Shown here: one piece after another, positions 6,374 to 7,879 of the stretch | How the letters are laid out: each line of letters opens with the position of its first letter | Numbering within the stretch: position 1 is the first letter of the stretch | From: an uncultured Bacteroidota bacterium | GTDB lineage: Bacteria; Bacteroidota; Bacteroidia; Chitinophagales; Chitinophagaceae | Assembly: GCA_946479535.1 (NCBI GenBank) | Contig: CAMLGP010000105.1 | Span: forward strand, 1-7,879 | Direction of reading: 5' to 3' | DNA: 7,879 bases | Made by a program: the position numbers and the translations under genes | The notes under the pieces: generated by a model | Database searches by the model: none | Told to the model about the DNA's origin: nothing | Seen by the model: only the letters and a program-made list of their open reading frames with translations

Positions 6374-7366
6374 ATGAAGGCAATAATACCAGTAGCAGGG
6401 GCAGGAACTAAATTGCGGCCACATAGTTATACTCAACCAAAGGCTCTGATCCCACTTGCGGGAAAAACGGTGCTTAGTATCATTATTGACCAGATGCGCG
6501 AGGCCGGCATCCAGGAATTCATCTTTATTGTTGGTTACCTGGGGGATAAGATACGCGATTACGTACAGCTCAAATATCCTGACATCCAGGCTCATTACGT
6601 ACAGCAGATTGACCGGCAGGGCATTGGCCATGCTATCCAACTTACAAAAGCGGCTGTAAATAATGATGAAGTAATTGTGGTGCTGGGTGATACTATTTGC
6701 GAATACAATGTTTCAGATGTGGTAAACAGTCCGGGTTCCATGCTTGGCGTTCGTAAAGTGGATGATCCCCGGGAATTTGGCGTGGCAGAAATAGGTGCAG
6801 ATGGATATATTGATCACGTGGTAGAGAAACCACATATTCCCAAATCCAATATGGCGCTGGTAGGTATTTACAAGATCAATGAAAGCGCACAGTTGTTTGA
6901 ATGCCTGGAGAATAATTTCCTGCAGGGGCTGCGTACGCATGGTGAATACAGCTTAACCGATGCATTGGATTGCATGTTACAAAAAGGAGTAAAATTCAAA
7001 CCATTTAAAGTAGAAAGCTGGTTTGATTGCGGAAGAAAAGAAACCCTTTTGGAATCCAATGCAACACTGCTAAAGAAGTTTACAGCTCCAGAGGATAAAC
7101 AATATTCATTTGAGAATACAGTATTGATCCATCCGGTTAGCATAGGTGAGGGTTGCGATATCAGGAACTCCATCATTGGCCCCAATGTAACCATCGGTGA
7201 AAACTCAAAGATCAATTACTCCATCATACGCAATTCCATTATCGGCTCTTTTTCCAATCTGTTTGATATTGTACTGGAAGCTTCCATTATTGGTAGTGAT
7301 ACAGGGTTAAAGGGAGAGACCAGGACATTGAATATTGGCGACAATACGAACATTGATCTTGGATAA
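6374..7366 (+). CDS. sugar-phosphate nucleotidyltransferase with left-handed beta-helix tail
   Basis: A cytoplasmic enzyme, 330 residues, of the family that joins an NTP to a sugar 1-phosphate to make an NDP-sugar and pyrophosphate. It opens with MKAIIPVAGAGTKLRP and then QPKALIPLAGK, the GxGTxLRP...PKxL nucleotide-binding loop, with Lys in place of the usual Arg of GTRLRP. VVLGDTI (about residue 102) carries the metal-binding Asp; VVEKP (about 149) and WFDCGRKETLLESN (about 217) are further family motifs. From about residue 243 there are Ile/Gly hexapeptide units (IGEGCDI, IGPNVTI, IGENSKI, IIGS), a left-handed beta-helix that in relatives gives acyltransferase or oligomer contacts. The frame is open back to 6311, but a good promoter lies inside that extension and the family begins at MKAI, so ATG 6374 is chosen. 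AAGAAAAGG at 6353-6361 may act as ribosome binding site. The sugar is unknown; glucose 1-phosphate with dTTP or UTP is most likely. Confidence 0.88.
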   Translation: MKAIIPVAGAGTKLRPHSYTQPKALIPLAGKTVLSIIIDQMREAGIQEFIFIVGYLGDKIRDYVQLKYPDIQAHYVQQIDRQGIGHAIQLTKAAVNNDEVIVVLGDTICEYNVSDVVNSPGSMLGVRKVDDPREFGVAEIGADGYIDHVVEKPHIPKSNMALVGIYKINESAQLFECLENNFLQGLRTHGEYSLTDALDCMLQKGVKFKPFKVESWFDCGRKETLLESNATLLKKFTAPEDKQYSFENTVLIHPVSIGEGCDIRNSIIGPNVTIGENSKINYSIIRNSIIGSFSNLFDIVLEASIIGSDTGLKGETRTLNIGDNTNIDLG

Positions 7367-7403
7367 AAGTGATAGCCGGAACCATTTAATTTCAATCATC
7401 AGT

Positions 7404-7879
7404 ATGGCAAATTTCTCCAACCGGGTTACCCGGCTTTTTGGCACTGGTTATCCTATTGTACAGGCAGGTATGATCTGGGCGAGCGGCTGGAAACTGGCCA
7501 GTGCAGTCAGCAATGCGGGTGGATTGGGAATGATAGGCAGCGGAAGCATGTATCCTGATGTCTTAAGAGAACATATCCAGAAATGTAAAAACGCGACGAG
7601 CCGTCCTTTTGGAGTGAATGTACCCTTATTATACCCCGACATTGACAAGCACATCCAGGTTGTATTGGAGGAAGATGTGAAGATTGTATTTACCAGTGCA
7701 GGCAATCCAAAAACCTGGACGGGTATTTTAAAAGAGAAAGGAATCAAAGTGGTGCATGTAGTAAGCAGCTCCAAATTCGCACTCAAAGCCCAGGATGCCG
7801 GGTGTGATGCTGTAGTGGCGGAAGGATTTGAAGCAGGGGGGCACAATGGCAGGGAGGAAACTACTTCAATGGTATTGAT
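7404..7879 (+). CDS. FabK / nitronate monooxygenase family flavoprotein (N-terminal part, cut by window)
   Basis: A frame with ATG at 7404 runs without a stop to the window edge, giving 158 residues (relatives are usually about 310-350). It belongs to the FMN-binding TIM-barrel family that includes nitronate monooxygenase, which oxidises alkyl nitronates, and FabK, the flavin enoyl-ACP reductase of fatty acid synthesis. Markers are YPIVQAGMIWASGWKLA, then SNAGGLGMIGSG (the FMN-phosphate side), RPFGVNVPLL, TSAGNP, and VVAEGFEAGGHNG with His147 in the EAGGH motif. The catalytic His144 of Streptococcus pneumoniae FabK sits in the same motif, and the overall match to FabK is close. The start is 37 bases after the nucleotidyltransferase stop, with no terminator or clear promoter between, so the two may be co-transcribed. 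Enzyme class cannot be settled from this half. Confidence 0.85.
   Translation, partial: MANFSNRVTRLFGTGYPIVQAGMIWASGWKLASAVSNAGGLGMIGSGSMYPDVLREHIQKCKNATSRPFGVNVPLLYPDIDKHIQVVLEEDVKIVFTSAGNPKTWTGILKEKGIKVVHVVSSSKFALKAQDAGCDAVVAEGFEAGGHNGREETTSMVL

Noticed and set aside
6344..7215. Three minus-strand frames of 75-115 codons
   Set aside because: All lie inside the nucleotidyltransferase gene and show no domain-like sequence; they are antisense shadows.
7448..7846. 132-codon minus-strand frame at the right end
   Set aside because: It lies antisense to the FabK/NMO family frame, which carries all the conserved motifs; the opposite strand is a Pro/Ser-rich shadow.
1..7879. Search for a defence system, toxin-antitoxin pair, phage or transposon
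   Set aside because: Every well-supported gene is housekeeping or a T9SS-secreted protein; no nuclease, transposase, integrase, reverse transcriptase or toxin motif was seen, and no tRNA fold.

Overview
The window looks like a stretch of chromosome from a Bacteroidetes bacterium, most likely a Chitinophagaceae-type member. Three things point there: an 802-residue secreted protein with a C-terminal type IX secretion (T9SS) sorting domain, a DUF4293 membrane protein, and Bacteroidetes-style promoters (TAnnTTTG boxes) in the one divergent intergenic region. Moderate GC content and A-rich leaders without strong Shine-Dalgarno sequences agree. The family assignments rest on reading motifs by eye; no database search was run.

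Layout. (1) 1-1578, plus strand: the C-terminal 525 residues of UvrA, the damage-recognition ATPase of nucleotide excision repair, cut by the left edge. (2) 1579-1981: a 403-base gap with no convincing gene, holding a weak terminator-like hairpin, small inverted repeats and a weak promoter. (3) 1982-4390, plus: a large Thr/Asn/Gly-rich secreted beta-helix-like protein with a T9SS sorting tail. An 11-bp tandem duplication covers its stop codon, and a strong GCAA-tetraloop terminator follows. (4) 4476-6188, minus: a probable two-gene operon, glyA (serine hydroxymethyltransferase) followed 12 bases later by the DUF4293 membrane protein. (5) 6189-6373: a divergent promoter region. (6) 6374-7366, plus: a sugar-phosphate nucleotidyltransferase with a left-handed beta-helix tail. 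(7) 7404 to the right edge, plus: the N-terminal 158 residues of a FabK / nitronate monooxygenase family flavoprotein, cut by the window.

The genes do not form one pathway. DNA repair, one-carbon metabolism, nucleotide-sugar synthesis and a flavoenzyme are housekeeping functions, and the T9SS protein is the one accessory-looking gene. The pairs that may be co-transcribed are glyA with DUF4293 and the nucleotidyltransferase with the flavoprotein. I found no tRNA, rRNA, CRISPR array, transposase, phage gene or defence system, and no previously undescribed system that I can defend. The findings are modest: a coding region cut by the edge, a start-site correction, a small duplication, a large functionless-looking secreted protein, an unexplained gap, and substrate ambiguities.
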